Positions 17,167-25,436 of a stretch of 64,000 nt of DNA are shown piece by piece. The stretch is from Catellatospora paridis (GTDB taxonomy: Bacteria; Actinomycetota; Actinomycetes; Mycobacteriales; Micromonosporaceae). Both the position numbers and the translations under genes were made by a program. Position 1 is the stretch's first letter, and every line of letters starts with the position of its first letter. The notes below the pieces were generated by a model. That model was not told the origin of the DNA, did not search any database, and was given only the letters and a program-made list of their open reading frames with translations. The stretch covers positions 23,742 to 87,741 of the forward strand of contig NZ_ML769319.1 in assembly GCF_009720365.1 (NCBI RefSeq), in the 5' to 3' direction.

Positions 17167-17697
17167 TCAGTTCTCCTTCTTGAGCTGGGCGGCCAGCGCG
17201 GCGCGGCCGCGGCTGAGCCAGGATTTGACGGTGCCCTCCGCGACGCCCTCCTGCGCGGCGATCTCGGCGACCGGCAGCTGCGCCATGTAGTGCAGGACCA
17301 CCGCCCGCCGCTGCTGCGCCGGGATCAGGGCGAGCGCGCGGGTGAGGGCGACCCGGTCCGGATCGGGGCCCGCGGCGTGCTCCTCGCGCTGGCGGCGCAG
17401 GAAGTTAAGCGCGGTACGCCGCCGCCGGAAGGTGCTCGTGGCCAGATTCCAGGCGACCCGGCGGACCCACGCCACCGGCTCGTCGTATCTGCTGATCCGG
17501 CTCCAGCGGGCGTACGCCCGGCAGAACGCCTCCTGTACCAGGTCCTGCGCCTCGCCGAGGTCACCCAGGTAGGCGTACAGCTGAAGGCTCAGCGGCGTGA
17601 ACGCCGCCGCGTAGAACTCGTCGAAGTCGCGTGACGCGGCGGATGCCGCCGACTCCGCGACCCAGACCTCCCCGTGATGCGTGGCCATCGTGGTCAC
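17167..17697 (-). CDS. SigE-family RNA polymerase sigma factor
   Basis: 176 residues from GTG 17697, which sits 9 nt after GGGAGG; ATG 17688 is an alternative. Region 2 (FDEFYAAAFTPLSLQLYAYLGDLGEAQDLVQEAFCRAYARW) and region 4 (PVAEIAAQEGVAEGTVKSWLSRGRAALA) are intact and the length fits the SigE family. Followed at 1 nt by its membrane partner. A GCAACC-N16-CGTGTTG element 50-76 nt upstream resembles the promoter shared by other sigma modules here, suggesting autoregulation. Confidence 0.88.
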   Translation of the reverse strand: MTTMATHHGEVWVAESAASAASRDFDEFYAAAFTPLSLQLYAYLGDLGEAQDLVQEAFCRAYARWSRISRYDEPVAWVRRVAWNLATSTFRRRRTALNFLRRQREEHAAGPDPDRVALTRALALIPAQQRRAVVLHYMAQLPVAEIAAQEGVAEGTVKSWLSRGRAALAAQLKKEN

Positions 17698-17747
17698 ACG
17701 GTCCTTCCTCCCCGAAGCCACCGGGCTGATCCGGTGGATGGCACCAA

Positions 17748-17773
17748 CACGCGCGATCTCCTGTGTCGGTTGC
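17748..17773 (-). promoter_or_regulatory. Possible SigE-family promoter before the sigma gene
   Basis: Minus strand GCAACC (17773-17768), 16 nt, then CGTGTTG starting at 17751. Same spacing as the elements at 23448-23474 and 25324-25350, with one or two differences in the -10 part. Confidence 0.4.
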
Positions 17774-17860
17774 ACTTCGATCCACGGCGGGCGGCGGCGG
17801 TCGCGAACCGTCCCGGCCGGGAGCCTTGCGCCGCAGGTGCATACGCGCAAAGCTGCGGCC

Positions 17861-18643
17861 ATGTCCGCACACGACCGCGCCGCCGCGGCCTGCCGTCACA
17901 GCCTGCACGCCCTCGTCAAGATCGGTGACCAGCTCACCGACGAGCAGTGGGCCGCCCCGACCGACTGTCCCGGCTGGACCGTGGGCGACGTGTACGCCCA
18001 CGTGGTGAGCCTGGAGCAGTGGATGGCCGACGGCGGCGCGGCTCCGGAAGGGCCGCCGCAGCAGTTGATCGACTCCGGAGTCGACCGGTGGCGCGGCGCC
18101 CCGCGTGCCTCGGTGCTGGACGCCCTGCACACGCTGCTGCCGGTACGCGAGCGTCAACTCACCGACGAGCTGCAGGCCGCTGATGCGCCCGGCTGGTGGG
18201 TGTGGGCGAACACGGCGGTCCCGTTCGCGGTGCAGCTGTCGGCGCGGGCGTTCGACCTGTGGGTGCACGAGCAGGACGTGCGCCGTGCCCTGCACCGCCC
18301 CGGCAACCTGGGCTCGGCCGGTGCGCAGGTCGCCCGGGACCTGGTCCTGCAGGCGCTGCCGCGCATCGTGGTCAAGAAGGCCGGCGCCGTGCCCGGCACG
18401 GCGGTGCGTTTCACCACGTTGGGCGAGCTGCCCCAGGACTTCGCCGTGTACGTCGACGAGCACGGCCGCGCCTCGGTGGTGCCCAGCGACACCCACCGGT
18501 CCACCGCGCACGCCACGCTGAGCTGGGAGGCGTACGCACTGCTCGCCGCAGGCCGCAGCACCCGGGACCGGCAGCAGGTGTGGGTCACCGGCGACACCGG
18601 CCTGGCCGAGCGGGTTCTCGACCACCTCAACGTCGCCCCGTGA
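17861..18643 (+). CDS. TIGR03083/maleylpyruvate isomerase-like family protein
   Basis: 260 residues. ATG 17861 opens the DinB-like helical fold typical of the family (DRAAAACRHSLHALVKIGDQLTDEQWAAPTDCPGWTVGDVYAHVVSLEQW). The LxxL...PTxCPGWxVxDVxAHV motif marks mycothiol-dependent maleylpyruvate isomerase-like proteins, in which a His binds the metal. The C-terminal part resembles the SCP2-like extension of such proteins. Many family members act in mycothiol-linked detoxification, but the substrate cannot be told. Divergent from the sigma gene; its start lies inside the region upstream of that gene. Confidence 0.75.
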   Translation: MSAHDRAAAACRHSLHALVKIGDQLTDEQWAAPTDCPGWTVGDVYAHVVSLEQWMADGGAAPEGPPQQLIDSGVDRWRGAPRASVLDALHTLLPVRERQLTDELQAADAPGWWVWANTAVPFAVQLSARAFDLWVHEQDVRRALHRPGNLGSAGAQVARDLVLQALPRIVVKKAGAVPGTAVRFTTLGELPQDFAVYVDEHGRASVVPSDTHRSTAHATLSWEAYALLAAGRSTRDRQQVWVTGDTGLAERVLDHLNVAP

Positions 18644-18690
18644 ACGGCGGTGGGGCGGCCACCCGTACGTGACCGCCCCACCGCTGTTCA
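18641..18690. terminator. Bidirectional terminator with overlap of a stop codon
   Basis: Arms 18641-18658 and 18673-18690 pair over 18 bp with one G-T pair. It starts at the TGA of the plus-strand gene and ends before the stop of the convergent gene. Confidence 0.75.
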
Positions 18691-18694
18691 GCCG

Positions 18695-20578
18695 TCAGGC
18701 GACGTTGAAGTAGTGGTAGTTGGAGTAGTCGCTCCACGTGCCGTCCGGGCGCACCGCGTACACGTCCAGGTAGGCCGGTCCGCTCACGTCGGGGGTCCAG
18801 GTGATCAAGGCCCGCCCGTCCGCCCCGGCCGCGATGAACACGTGCTCCTCGCCGAACGAGTACAGGTAGCCGCTCACCTCGGTCCAGCCCGGCGGTGGCG
18901 AGAAGGTGAACGTGCCCGGCACGCCGACCCCGCCGACCGGCTCGTAGCCGAGCGGGTAGACCGCGGAGGAGACCCCCGGCCAGGGGCCGAAGTCGACCTG
19001 CCAGTTGGTGGTCGTCGACGCCCAGCCGTTCGCGCTGTGGCTGCGCACGGTGAGCCGGTGGCCCCACTCGTTGCTCGCGACGAACTGGATCGTCGCCGTG
19101 CCGTCCGCGACCGCCGCGACCGACTGCCAGTCCGCGTTGTCGAGCTGGTACTCGTAGCGGACCGTGCCGGCGATGTCCGCGCCGGGCGTGAACTTCAGTG
19201 TGACCGGCTTGTTCCACTCCGGCCCGTCGCCCACCACGGTCACCCGGGGCTGGCCACCCCACGGCGCCATGATCTCGTACGACACCTCGTCCGAGGTGTT
19301 GCGGGCGGCGTCGAGCGCCCGGACCTTCAGCGTCCCCGGCCCGATGCGCGCCGGGTTGATCTGCACGGTCGCGGTGCCGCCCGCCACGTCGGCCCGGACG
19401 TAGCCGGGCAGCGAGTACACGTCGGCACACACGAACTGGCCGACGGCACCGGTGTTGCTGCAGGTCGAGACGCCGAGGTACTCCCAGCCGAACTGGAAGC
19501 CGACGATGTCCGGGTCGCCCCCGCCGGAGAAGGTGAACACGCCTGGCTCGCCGAGCGGCGTCTGGCCCTCGTCCCTGCGCGGGTAGTTCGCGGAGTTCAC
19601 CTGCGGGGCCGGCGGGCGGCTCTCGTCGTACACGAAGTAGCAGGTCCGCGACCAGTTCGTGGTGACGGCGCTATCGGTGGTGCGGAATTGCCAGCCGTAG
19701 GTCTGCCCGTCGCGCAGCGTGCCCTCGGGCACGATCGCGGTCGCGATCTTGTCCGCGAAGTGCTGCCGAGCGGACAGCTCGGTGCGGGCCGCCGGGTCGG
19801 TCAGCGGCCACAGCGCGAAGTCGTGTTCCAGCGAGCTCGCGTCGGCCTCGTCCACGTCGGTGGCCAGGGCCTGCAGCCGGGCCCCGCCGCGCAGCGCCGG
19901 GTAGGGCGCCGCGGTGGCGCACCCGTCGCTGCCGGTGTACATGTGCTGCTCCTGCAACACCGGCACAGTGTTGTAGTCGACCGAGAAGCCGACGCCGATC
20001 GAGTAGTGCAGCCACCGCCCGTAGGACGGGTCGTTCTCGTAGGCCGCCGGCACCCGTACCTCGAAGGTGATCTTCGGCTTCTTCGCGGTCAGCGCATCCT
20101 TGACCGCCTCGGTGACGTCGAACTGCAGGTATCCGGTGCAGAACGTGGTCGCGTTCTTCGTCCCGAGCAGCGCCTGCTCGCGGGGTGCCTTGTGCCAGGA
20201 CGGCGTCTTCTTGACCACGTCGGTGCGCCACAGCTCGATGGCGCGCTTCGCGCAGTCCGCGACCCGGGTCTCCCGCAGCGTGACGGTGCCGGTCGAGATC
20301 TGTTTGGTGCGGTACGCGGCAAGGTCGAACGTCGCGTACACCCGTGAGGTGTGCTCGCCGCCGTCCTCGTCCCGCCAGGCGCCCAGCGGCAGGTCCGTAC
20401 CGGACGGCGCGTCGAAGGCGTCCTTCGGCGCGGCCGCGTCGGTGTAGCCCGACTGGACCTGGATCGCGGTGCCGTAGTGGGCCGCCGCGGCACCCGGTGT
20501 GAGCGCGATGAGCCCGGCCGCGCCGAGCGTCATCGAGAGCGCGGACACGAGCCCGCGTCTTCTGATGGATCCACGCAC
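18695..20578 (-). CDS. Secreted DNRLRE-like / Ig-like repeat protein
   Basis: 627 residues from GTG 20578, which lies 8 nt after GGGGAGGA. A signal peptide (about residues 1-36, RRRGLVSALSMTLGAAGLIALTPGAAAA) is followed by a beta-sandwich resembling DNRLRE domains (VYATFDLAAYRTKQISTGTVTLRETRV, about residues 60-175). Several Ig/fibronectin-like beta repeats run to the C-terminus (for example FTFSGGGDPDIVGFQFGWEY and FTFSPPPGWTEVSGYLYSFG). No enzyme motif and no anchor are visible. Probably an extracellular binding or adhesive protein; ligand unknown. Confidence 0.75.
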   Translation of the reverse strand: MRGSIRRRGLVSALSMTLGAAGLIALTPGAAAAHYGTAIQVQSGYTDAAAPKDAFDAPSGTDLPLGAWRDEDGGEHTSRVYATFDLAAYRTKQISTGTVTLRETRVADCAKRAIELWRTDVVKKTPSWHKAPREQALLGTKNATTFCTGYLQFDVTEAVKDALTAKKPKITFEVRVPAAYENDPSYGRWLHYSIGVGFSVDYNTVPVLQEQHMYTGSDGCATAAPYPALRGGARLQALATDVDEADASSLEHDFALWPLTDPAARTELSARQHFADKIATAIVPEGTLRDGQTYGWQFRTTDSAVTTNWSRTCYFVYDESRPPAPQVNSANYPRRDEGQTPLGEPGVFTFSGGGDPDIVGFQFGWEYLGVSTCSNTGAVGQFVCADVYSLPGYVRADVAGGTATVQINPARIGPGTLKVRALDAARNTSDEVSYEIMAPWGGQPRVTVVGDGPEWNKPVTLKFTPGADIAGTVRYEYQLDNADWQSVAAVADGTATIQFVASNEWGHRLTVRSHSANGWASTTTNWQVDFGPWPGVSSAVYPLGYEPVGGVGVPGTFTFSPPPGWTEVSGYLYSFGEEHVFIAAGADGRALITWTPDVSGPAYLDVYAVRPDGTWSDYSNYHYFNVA

Positions 20579-20664
20579 GGTGGATGTCCTCCCCGTTTCC
20601 CGCCCGGCGCGCGGTGCGCCGGACGGATCAGAGGATAGGTGGCGCAGGCTCGACTGGGAGATCC

Positions 20665-21435
20665 CTATTTCGGCTCGATCGGGCCCAGGTCGGGACGTTT
20701 GGCGGTGACGGCGTCGCCGGACGAGCGGCCGGTGAGGCGGCGTTTGATCCAGGGGGCGAGGTAACGCCCTGCCCAGGCCAGGTCGTCGGCGCGGGCGGCG
20801 GGCCAGGACTTCACAGCCGGCCGGGCCGGCACGTCCCACCAGACCGGGTCGGTCGGCACGCCGAGCGCCGCGAGCACGTGGGCGGCGGTGCGCCGGTGCC
20901 CGGCCGCCGACAGGTGCAGCCGGTCGATGCTCCACAGCGCCGGGTTGGCGTACTCGTCGTCGTGCCACAGGTCGACCAGGCGGGCGCCGTTGCGGTCGGC
21001 GACCTCGCCGACGGCCTGGTTGAGGTAGCGGATGCGCGGGGCGACCAGGTTGTTGCCGGGCAGCCGCGACATCACGTCGGCGAACCGGAACAGCAGCACG
21101 TCGGCCCCGGTGTCGCGGAGCCGGGCCACGGTCGCGTCGAAACGCGCCATCAGGGTCGGCGGATCGCACTTGCGGCGCAGCACGTCGTTGGCGCCGGCCG
21201 CGAAGCTGATCAGATCGGGTTTCATGGCCAGCGCCGGTTCGAGCTGCTCGCCGACGATGCCGTCGAACAGCCGCCCGCGGATGGCGAGGTTCGCGTAGCC
21301 GAACCCGGGCCCACTCACCTGGCTGAGCCGTCCGGCGACCAGATCCGCCCAGCCCCGGAACACCCCATCGGCGTACGGGTCGTCCATGCCCTCCGTGAAG
21401 CTGTCCCCCAGCGCCACATACCTGCTCCAACTCAC
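20665..21435 (-). CDS. SGNH/GDSL-family hydrolase
   Basis: 256 residues from GTG 21435. The four SGNH blocks are recognisable: GDSFTEGMDD (nucleophile Ser), the Gly in ANLAIRG, GANDVLRR (Asn), and DRLHLSAAGH (Asp-x-x-His). It is an esterase/lipase-type hydrolase. No signal peptide is evident, so it is probably cytoplasmic. Substrate unknown. Confidence 0.88.
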   Translation of the reverse strand: MSWSRYVALGDSFTEGMDDPYADGVFRGWADLVAGRLSQVSGPGFGYANLAIRGRLFDGIVGEQLEPALAMKPDLISFAAGANDVLRRKCDPPTLMARFDATVARLRDTGADVLLFRFADVMSRLPGNNLVAPRIRYLNQAVGEVADRNGARLVDLWHDDEYANPALWSIDRLHLSAAGHRRTAAHVLAALGVPTDPVWWDVPARPAVKSWPAARADDLAWAGRYLAPWIKRRLTGRSSGDAVTAKRPDLGPIEPK

Positions 21436-21524
21436 CGCGACATCTTGCCACCGCCGGGTGTACCGGCGGGTAGTGCCCTTGCGCACACCCGGGCGCGGGG
21501 CGGGGAACAGAACCTTCCGCCGCC

Positions 21525-22226
21525 GTGTTGGATGAGCACGTGCAGATCGAGATCTACTCCGACGTCGTATGCCCCTGGTGCTGGATCGGCGAGCAGCGCC
21601 TGCTGACCGCCCTCGACGGCTTCGACGAGCCGGTGACGCTCACCTGGCGCGCCTTCCAGCTCGACCCGTCGGCCGAGTCCGCGCCGCTGGTGCAGTGGCT
21701 GGGCCGCCGCTACGGCGGCGAGGACAACGCCCGGCGGATGTTCGCCCAGGTGACCGAGGTCGGCCGGGGTGAGGGTCTCACCATGAACTTCGACCGCGCG
21801 ATCAACGCGAACACCTTCGACGCGCACCGGCTGATCTGGTGGGCCGGCCGGCACGGCGATCAGCGCCCGATGGTCGAGGCGCTGCACCGGGCCCACTTCA
21901 CCGACGGCCTCGACCTCGGTGACCGCGCCACGCTGGCGACTGTCGCGGCCGGTCTCGGCCACGACGAGCAGGAGCTGCGCACCCTGCTCGACTCGACCGA
22001 GGGCGTCGCGGAGGTGCAGGGCGAGCTGGCCATGGGCCGTGAACTGAACATCACCGGCGTGCCGATGTTCGTCTTCGCCGGCAAGTACGCCATCAGCGGC
22101 GCACAGGACCCGTCGACGCTGCGTGAGGTGCTCGACGAGGTACGACGTCGCGAGGGCGGCTCGCCGCTGACCGTCCTGCCGACCCCGCGTGGCGAGGCGT
22201 GCGACGACGACTCCTGCGCCACCTGA
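21525..22226 (+). CDS. DsbA-family oxidoreductase, FrnE-like
   Basis: 233 residues. Thioredoxin-fold protein with CPWC at residues 16-19 (IEIYSDVVCPWCWIGEQRL) and the cis-Pro motif ITGVPMFVFAGKYAISGAQ. FrnE-like members are cytoplasmic disulfide oxidoreductases/isomerases linked to oxidative stress. The C-terminus carries two extra Cys residues (EACDDDSC). The start is GTG 21525; GTG 21540 is a reasonable alternative. It ends at a strong terminator. Confidence 0.9.
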   Translation: MLDEHVQIEIYSDVVCPWCWIGEQRLLTALDGFDEPVTLTWRAFQLDPSAESAPLVQWLGRRYGGEDNARRMFAQVTEVGRGEGLTMNFDRAINANTFDAHRLIWWAGRHGDQRPMVEALHRAHFTDGLDLGDRATLATVAAGLGHDEQELRTLLDSTEGVAEVQGELAMGRELNITGVPMFVFAGKYAISGAQDPSTLREVLDEVRRREGGSPLTVLPTPRGEACDDDSCAT

Positions 22227-22238
22227 CCCCGTACACCA

Positions 22239-22270
22239 GCAAAAAGGCCCCCTGATGGGGGCCTTTTTGC
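22239..22270. terminator. Strong intrinsic terminator
   Basis: 14-bp perfect stem (22239-22252 with 22257-22270), TGAT loop, with an A5/T5 pair that gives a T-tract in either direction. Confidence 0.92.
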
Positions 22271-22284
22271 GTCCGATTTGTCGA

Positions 22285-22300
22285 TGTTTCACGTGAAACA
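22285..22300. promoter_or_regulatory. parS site (isolated)
   Basis: TGTTTCACGTGAAACA, an exact match to the ParB-binding consensus, 15 nt past the terminator of the oxidoreductase gene and about 25 kb from oriC. Confidence 0.92.
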
Positions 22301-22390
22301 AGATCGTTGAACGCCGATCCAGAACAGCTCTTTGTCATCCTCGTTCGCGGGGTCCGGCACCGCCCTGCCAGGCCGTTCCCGAGCCACCGC

Positions 22391-23365
22391 TCAGCCGACG
22401 ACCGCCTGGAACAACATCGCCCCGGCCAGCTCGGCATCGGACAGCGGCGCCTCCGCGATCACCCGGCCGTCGGCGGCGAGGTGGTACAGCACCGGCTGTG
22501 CGCCGCCGACCTGCACGATCATGGTGCCGTCCGGCTGGAAGTAGACCCGGTCGACCTTGCCGACCGCGAACTCGACCGGCTTGCCGGTGGTCATGTCGAC
22601 GACCGTGGCGACGCCAAGCCGGCGGCCAGGGTCACCGGTGCCGACACTGGCCGCCGCCAGCCGACCGTCGTATGAGACGCCGAGCACGATCGCGTCCATG
22701 CCGTTCGGGTCCCGGTAGTCCACCGAGCGCGGCGCCGTGCCGTCGACCTTGGTCACGGTGAGCTTCCCGCCCGTGATCACGCCCTGGAAGGGAGCTGCCG
22801 GCCGGGATGCGGTCGTCCAGTCGGCGGTCTTCATCGCGGCGAAGCGCCCGGTCGCGACGGCGACTCGGCCGGGGGTCTCCTTGCGGTCGGCCAGCAGCGT
22901 GACGTAGAGCGTGGCGGAGTCGGCGGCCCACCGGATCGAGTTGCTGCCAAGGCAGGAGACCTGCTTCACCGTCTCGCGCGCCCGGCCCGAGCCGTCGGCG
23001 ATCATCAGCGTGCCGGTGGAGCCGGTGGTGTCGCCCGCATCCTTCACCCACGCCAGGTGCTTGCCGTCCGGCGACACGACGACCGAGTCGCGGGGGCAGG
23101 TTCCGCCGTCGGTCGTCCACGCCTGCTCGGCGACGCCGCCCCGGAGGCGGAGCACGGCCTGACCGCCGCCCGCCTCCTTCAGGAAGTAGAAGGTCCCCGG
23201 CACGGCGGCGAACGGCGTGATCGGGACTGACGGAGCCGTGGTCGGGGCGGTGGAAGACGACTGCGGGTCGCAAGCTGTGAGCAGGGCCGTGGCCGCGCAG
23301 GCCAGCAGCGCTGCGTGCAGGATCGCGCGGCGGCGGATCGGCGTGCCGAAGGTGGTCGAGCTCAT
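22391..23365 (-). CDS. Lipoprotein, beta-propeller-like, paralogue of the next sigma-partner protein
   Basis: 324 residues from ATG 23365 (GGGGGA 4 nt upstream; ATG 23377 has no such site). Signal peptide with lipobox LTAC, Cys32 lipidated. The mature part has WD40/TolB-like blades (VVVSPDGKHLAWV, IRWAADSATLYVTL, YDGRLAAASV, VYFQPDGTMIVQVGG). It is homologous over most of its length to the membrane protein at 23589-24737, sharing KLTVTKVDGTAPRSV-like and DMTTGKPVEFAVGKV motifs. Probably driven by the same sigma factor through the promoter at 23448-23474. Confidence 0.75.
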   Translation of the reverse strand: MSSTTFGTPIRRRAILHAALLACAATALLTACDPQSSSTAPTTAPSVPITPFAAVPGTFYFLKEAGGGQAVLRLRGGVAEQAWTTDGGTCPRDSVVVSPDGKHLAWVKDAGDTTGSTGTLMIADGSGRARETVKQVSCLGSNSIRWAADSATLYVTLLADRKETPGRVAVATGRFAAMKTADWTTASRPAAPFQGVITGGKLTVTKVDGTAPRSVDYRDPNGMDAIVLGVSYDGRLAAASVGTGDPGRRLGVATVVDMTTGKPVEFAVGKVDRVYFQPDGTMIVQVGGAQPVLYHLAADGRVIAEAPLSDAELAGAMLFQAVVG

Positions 23366-23447
23366 CTGGTCCCCCATGGATCGAGAAGCGGTGCCGGCCG
23401 GTGTTCCGCCGGGTGGAATTCGTGTCGTGGCGTACTGCGACATGCAA

Positions 23448-23474
23448 GATGTCTGCTTCCACGAGAAGGTTGCC
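23448..23474 (-). promoter_or_regulatory. SigE-family type promoter of the lipoprotein gene
   Basis: Minus strand GGCAACC (23474-23468), exactly 16 nt after AACC, then CATCTTGCA starting at 23451. It is nearly identical to the element before the sigma gene at 25324-25350. Confidence 0.7.
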
Positions 23475-23524
23475 GCCTCGGCGAAGAAATCTCATGCGGT
23501 TGCCGACCGGGGCGCGGCACACAC

Positions 23525-23560
23525 GAGAGCGGCGCGGGACCGCAGTCCCGCACCGCTCTC
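23525..23560. terminator. Terminator hairpin after the beta-propeller membrane protein gene
   Basis: GAGAGCGG and GCGGGAC (23525-23540) pair with GTCCCGC and CCGCTCTC (23545-23560), with one internal C/A mismatch, 28 nt past the stop codon. Confidence 0.8.
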
Positions 23561-23588
23561 ACCACCTGGCAGACCCGGGTCGCCGGGC

Positions 23589-24737
23589 TCAGCCGAGGAC
23601 CACCTGGAACGGCAGACGGTTCTTGAGTTCGGCCCGGTCGACCGTGATCTCGGCGACGACCTGACGGTCCGGATCCAGCCGGTAGAGCTTGCCCCGCTCC
23701 CCGCCCACCGCCACGACCATCGAACCGTCCGCCTGGAACCACAGCCGGGTGACCTTGCCGACCGGGAACTCCACCGGCCCGCCGGTGGTCATGTCGATGA
23801 CGTCGGCGACGTCCAGCTGCCGGGTCGGGTCACTGCCGCCCACGCTCACCGTGGCCAACCGGCCGTCCTGGGACACCGCCATCACCACCACATCCGTGTC
23901 GTGCTCGGATCGGTAGGCGACGGACCGAGGTGCGGTGCCGTCCGCCTTCGTGACGGTCAGCCGGCCGTCGTGGACCGTGCCCCGGAACGGGCCGGTGGCC
24001 AGCGTCTCCGCCTCCTTCCACGCATCGTGTTCCATGGGACTGAACTTTCCGGTCGCCGCATCGACGGCGCCGACCGTGGCCTCGTTGCCGAGTTTGCTGA
24101 CATACAGGCGGGTGGAATCGGGCGTCCACACGAGCGACCGGGTCCCAAGGCACAGCACGTTGGTGCCCCGCTTCTGCACCGCGCCACCCTGGACATCGGC
24201 GATCATCAGGTCGCCACTGAGGCTGCTCGGATCGTCGGCAGTGACCACCCAGGCGACCTGACGACCGTCGGGCGACACCGTCACCGAGTTCTCCGGGCAG
24301 GCGTCGTCGGCCGGGTGGGTGATCGTCCGAAGGTTCTCGGTGCTGGTGACCGGGTCGCACTTCCCCGGATCCGGCGTGCCGCAGGAGTATCTCTCACGCA
24401 GCACGAAGAGCTCGAGTTTCGTGGTGCCGACCGCTCGGTGGAAGTAGTGGTCGCCCGTCACCGCCGGTCGCGCCGGCGGGGCCGAGGGTGACGGCGGGGC
24501 GACGGTCACCGACGCCGACGCGCCGGGAACGACCTGGCCACCGCCGCCTCCGGTCATCGCGACCGCGGCGACGCCGACACTGCCCAGCAGGACCACCGAC
24601 AGCGCGGAGGTCAGCGCCGTACGCCGCAGGCCGATCCGGCGCGAGGTCCGCAGCGCGCGATCCCGCAGATCCGCCGGGTTCACGTCGTCGGCGAGGTCCG
24701 CCAGGCCGGACCTCAGATTGTCCATCGGGGCGTTCAT
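23589..24737 (-). CDS. Membrane-anchored beta-propeller-like partner of a SigE-family sigma factor
   Basis: 382 residues. A cytoplasmic stretch (RSGLADLADDVNPADLRDRALRTSRRIGLRR), one membrane helix (about residues 40-62), a Pro/Ser linker and an extracytoplasmic domain with WD40/TolB-like repeats (VTVSPDGRQVAWVV, LVWTPDSTRLYVSK, SQDGRLATVSV). The start overlaps the sigma stop by 4 nt (ATGA), so translation is coupled. The extracytoplasmic domain is repeated as a lipoprotein at 22391-23365. An anti-sigma or sensor role is inferred from the arrangement. Confidence 0.75.
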   Translation of the reverse strand: MNAPMDNLRSGLADLADDVNPADLRDRALRTSRRIGLRRTALTSALSVVLLGSVGVAAVAMTGGGGGQVVPGASASVTVAPPSPSAPPARPAVTGDHYFHRAVGTTKLELFVLRERYSCGTPDPGKCDPVTSTENLRTITHPADDACPENSVTVSPDGRQVAWVVTADDPSSLSGDLMIADVQGGAVQKRGTNVLCLGTRSLVWTPDSTRLYVSKLGNEATVGAVDAATGKFSPMEHDAWKEAETLATGPFRGTVHDGRLTVTKADGTAPRSVAYRSEHDTDVVVMAVSQDGRLATVSVGGSDPTRQLDVADVIDMTTGGPVEFPVGKVTRLWFQADGSMVVAVGGERGKLYRLDPDRQVVAEITVDRAELKNRLPFQVVLG

Positions 24738-25258
24738 CGGGCGGCTCCGTTCACGGCGTGGAGGTCGGACAGTTCGGGGGCGATCACACGCAGCCGGGCG
24801 AGCGCCTTGGCGGTCTGGGACTTCACGGTGCCGACCGCGACGCCGAGCACCTCGGCGGCCTCGGCCTCCGTGCGGTCCTCGAAGAAGCGCAGCACCAGCA
24901 CCGCGCGCTGCTTGTCGGACAGCTTCAGCAGCGCGGCCCGCAGGCTGAGCTTGAGCGCCGACGAGCCGGAGTGGTCACCGCCCCGGCCGCGTTCGGGCAG
25001 CTCACCGGGGAGGACCTCGGCGACCTTGCCGCGACGCCACCAGGCGACCTGCAGGTGATACATGACCTTGCGGGTGTACGCCTCGGCGTTGCCGCTGTCG
25101 TGCAGCCGCCGCCAGGACCGGTGGGTCCGGGCGAGCGCGGACTGCACCAGGTCTTCGGCCAGGTGCTGGTCTCCGGTGAGCAGATAGGCGGCGCGCAGCA
25201 GCGCCGGTGAGCGGTGCCTGACGAAACTGTCGAACTCCGCGGCATGCGAGTCGACCAC
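24734..25258 (-). CDS. SigE-family RNA polymerase sigma factor
   Basis: 174 residues from GTG 25258 (GGGGG a few nt upstream). Region 2: FDSFVRHRSPALLRAAYLLTGDQHLAEDLVQSALART. Region 4: TEAEAAEVLGVAVGTVKSQTAKALARLR. It is a close paralogue of the sigma at 48330-48866 (same PALLRAAYLLTGDQHLAEDLV stretch). An open frame continues upstream, but homology starts here. The promoter at 25324-25350 matches that of the lipoprotein gene, which implies positive autoregulation. Confidence 0.9.
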   Translation of the reverse strand: MVDSHAAEFDSFVRHRSPALLRAAYLLTGDQHLAEDLVQSALARTHRSWRRLHDSGNAEAYTRKVMYHLQVAWWRRGKVAEVLPGELPERGRGGDHSGSSALKLSLRAALLKLSDKQRAVLVLRFFEDRTEAEAAEVLGVAVGTVKSQTAKALARLRVIAPELSDLHAVNGAAR

Positions 25259-25323
25259 GTATGCCCCCGTTGACTGAGGAGTGGCGGCAGGCGAGGTGTT
25301 CCTGCCGTAGTGACGACCTGCAA

Positions 25324-25350
25324 GATGCGCGCTCCGCGAAGAAGGTTGCC
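25324..25350 (-). promoter_or_regulatory. SigE-family type promoter of the sigma gene
   Basis: Minus strand GGCAACC (25350-25344), 16 nt after AACC, then CATCTTGCA starting at 25327. About 40 further flanking bases are similar to those at 23448-23474. Confidence 0.7.
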
Positions 25351-25436
25351 GCCGTCCCCGAAATCTTCTTCGCGAACTCGTTGCGTCGGTCACCAGCCCT
25401 GGTCCGCAGATCGTTTGCTCGGCTAAGGTTCCCCGC

